Shown piece by piece: positions 62,723 through 64,000 of a DNA stretch of 64,000 bases. This DNA is from Achromobacter ruhlandii (GTDB lineage: Bacteria; Pseudomonadota; Gammaproteobacteria; Burkholderiales; Burkholderiaceae_B), in assembly GCF_902859695.1 (NCBI RefSeq), contig NZ_CADIJL010000006.1:1-64000 (forward strand), read 5' to 3'. Under the pieces are notes generated by a model that worked only from the letters and a program-made list of their open reading frames with translations, was not told the DNA's origin and ran no database searches. The translations under genes were made by a program, and so were the position numbers. Each line of letters opens with the position of its first letter. The stretch's first letter is position 1.

Positions 62723-64000
62723 CTACCCCTGCTGCGCCTGCCACATCCGCCGATAGCGTCCCGGCTGCACCAGCAGTTCGGCGTGCGTGCCCCGCTGCGT
62801 GATGCGGCCGTCCTCGAACACCAGGATGCGATCGGCCGCGACGATGGTCGACAGGCGATGGGCGATGACGATGACGCTGCGTTCCGCCACCAGCGTGTCG
62901 ATGGCCGCCTGCACCGCCAGTTCGCTTTCGGTGTCGAGCGCGGCGGTGGGTTCGTCCAGGATCACGATCGGCGCGTCCTTGAGGATGGCGCGCGCGATCG
63001 ACAGGCGCTGGCGTTCCCCGCCCGACAGCTTGCCGCCCGCCTCGCCCAGGCGGGTCTGCCAGCCTTGCGGCAGGCGCTCGATGAAGTCCAGGCAATGGGC
63101 GGCGCGCGCCGCCGCCCGCACCTCGGCCTCGCCGGCCTCGGGCCGCGCCATGCCGATGTTGCCGATGACGCTGTCGTCGAACAGGTGCACGTCCTGGAAC
63201 ACGGTCGAGATCAGGCGGTTCAGGTCCGCGGGCGGCAGGCTGCGGATATCCACGCCGCCGATCCGGATCGCGCCGCGCTGCGGGTCGGCGTGGCGCATCA
63301 GCAGGCGCGTCAGTGTGGTCTTGCCGGAACCGGACGGCCCCACCAGCGCGGTCAGGCCGCGCGCCGGCAGGTCCAGGTCGATGTCGCGCAGCGCCGCGGC
63401 AGTGCCGCCGGCGTAGCGGAACTCCAGGCCTTCGATGCGGATGTCCGCCGGCCCGGCCAGGCCGCCCTGCGCGGGCCATTGCGGCAGCGGCGCCACCTCG
63501 CGCAGCTCCTCGATGCGGGCCAGCGCGGCTTCGATCAGCGCCAGGACCGTGGTGAAGTTCACAAAGGTCGCCAGCGGTTCGGCAAAGCGCGCCACCAGCA
63601 CCAGCACCGCGCCCAGCGCCGCGGGCGCCAGGCTGCCCTGGGTGACCCAGAGCATGCCGCAGCCCAGGATCGCCAGCATGCCGGATTCGACGATGGCGGC
63701 CACCATCAGCGATGGCTTGGCCCCGCGCCGGTGGTGTTCGCGCTGCAATTGCTCGAGCTGCTCGAAGCCGGCGCGCAGGCGTTCGTTGGCGGCGCCGGCG
63801 CGGCCCGTCGCCAGGCACACGGGCAGCCCTTGCATGTATTCGAGCAGTTCGGCGTTCAGGGCCTCGTTGGCGCGCCCCGTGGCGTCGTGGCCTCGGTCCA
63901 GCGCCGGCCGGCGCCAGCGGTAGAGCGGCACGATGGCGGGGAACACCAGCATCAGCGCCACGCCCAGCCGCCAGTCCCAGGCCAGCAGCGCCACGGCGGC
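62723..64000 (-). CDS. ABC exporter, fused membrane and ATPase domains (5' truncated)
   Basis: About 425 C-terminal residues lie in the window; the frame runs off the right edge. The visible part has the end of a six-helix ABC membrane domain and an ATPase domain with Walker A G-P-S-G-S-G-K-T-T, signature L-S-G-G-E-R-Q-R and Walker B I-V-I-L-D-E-P-T. The layout resembles half-transporters of the siderophore/lipid exporter group (IrtB-like), in which two such genes are often adjacent. The substrate cannot be told from this part. Confidence 0.88.
   Translation of the reverse strand, partial: AAVALLAWDWRLGVALMLVFPAIVPLYRWRRPALDRGHDATGRANEALNAELLEYMQGLPVCLATGRAGAANERLRAGFEQLEQLQREHHRRGAKPSLMVAAIVESGMLAILGCGMLWVTQGSLAPAALGAVLVLVARFAEPLATFVNFTTVLALIEAALARIEELREVAPLPQWPAQGGLAGPADIRIEGLEFRYAGGTAAALRDIDLDLPARGLTALVGPSGSGKTTLTRLLMRHADPQRGAIRIGGVDIRSLPPADLNRLISTVFQDVHLFDDSVIGNIGMARPEAGEAEVRAAARAAHCLDFIERLPQGWQTRLGEAGGKLSGGERQRLSIARAILKDAPIVILDEPTAALDTESELAVQAAIDTLVAERSVIVIAHRLSTIVAADRILVFEDGRITQRGTHAELLVQPGRYRRMWQAQQG

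Overview
The window reads as the chromosome of a high-GC beta-proteobacterium, most likely Alcaligenaceae (Bordetella/Achromobacter group). This is inferred from the very high G+C, a lone 'Bug'-type tripartite tricarboxylate substrate-binding protein, the gene families present and dense operons with many ATGA start/stop overlaps. I see no tRNA, rRNA, CRISPR array, insertion sequence or phage gene. About 60 protein genes cover nearly all of the sequence; the gene at each end of the window is cut.

Layout. 1-6.2 kb: a truncated repeat protein, two transporters, a BLUF-EAL photoreceptor with a small helical protein, and a divergent pair of DJ-1/PfpI-fold genes (a GlxA-type AraC regulator and a membrane-anchored relative). 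6.2-9.1 kb: two coupled secreted proteins, one a PIG-L deacetylase with a beta-propeller. 9.3-15.7 kb: an iron-siderophore signalling unit with a Fur-box candidate, a FecI-type sigma factor, FecR, a TonB-dependent transducer and a PepSY membrane protein. 15.8-20.0 kb: a TetR unit with two matching operators, then an S41 protease-like protein that has lost its catalytic residues, and small envelope proteins. 20.1-26.7 kb: a signalling island (CHASE3-GAF hybrid kinase, CheR, CheB, REC-kinase, and a divergent single REC protein). 26.8-30.4 kb: an ankyrin protein, a LysR regulator, a DsbA-family protein and a cyclase-family protein.

30.4-40.2 kb is a catabolic block. A six-gene minus-strand operon encodes a FAD 2-hydroxyacid oxidase, an aspartase/fumarase-superfamily lyase, a Bug protein, an AhpD-like protein, a mercaptopyruvate-type sulfurtransferase and a BisC-like molybdoenzyme. 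An IclR gene diverges from it, and an MmgE/PrpD gene lies beyond. Two near-identical AT-rich sites, one in the operon/iclR gap and one at the MmgE promoter, tie these genes into one probable IclR regulon. The enzyme mix suggests breakdown of a thioether or mercapto-carboxylic acid (inference).

40.4-50.5 kb is the most striking region. A SigK-like ECF sigma factor and a membrane-spanning RskA-type anti-sigma factor precede a run of lipid genes: a lipoprotein esterase, an unknown secreted protein, a desaturase, a FAD oxidoreductase, DUF1365, a Cfa-type methyltransferase, DUF2878, DUF1295, a second Cfa-type methyltransferase and a lipocalin. Two promoters of identical layout (GCATCC, 17 bases, GTATA) sit before the esterase and the desaturase. 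The content resembles the singlet-oxygen-responsive fatty-acid modification and furan fatty acid clusters of alpha-proteobacteria. 50.6-64 kb holds a SUKH-like protein, an EamA transporter, DsbG, an arsenic operon (arsR-acr3-arsC-arsH), a complete ligase-associated DNA repair module (exonuclease, ATP-dependent ligase, Lhr-like helicase, PdeM) and a truncated ABC exporter.
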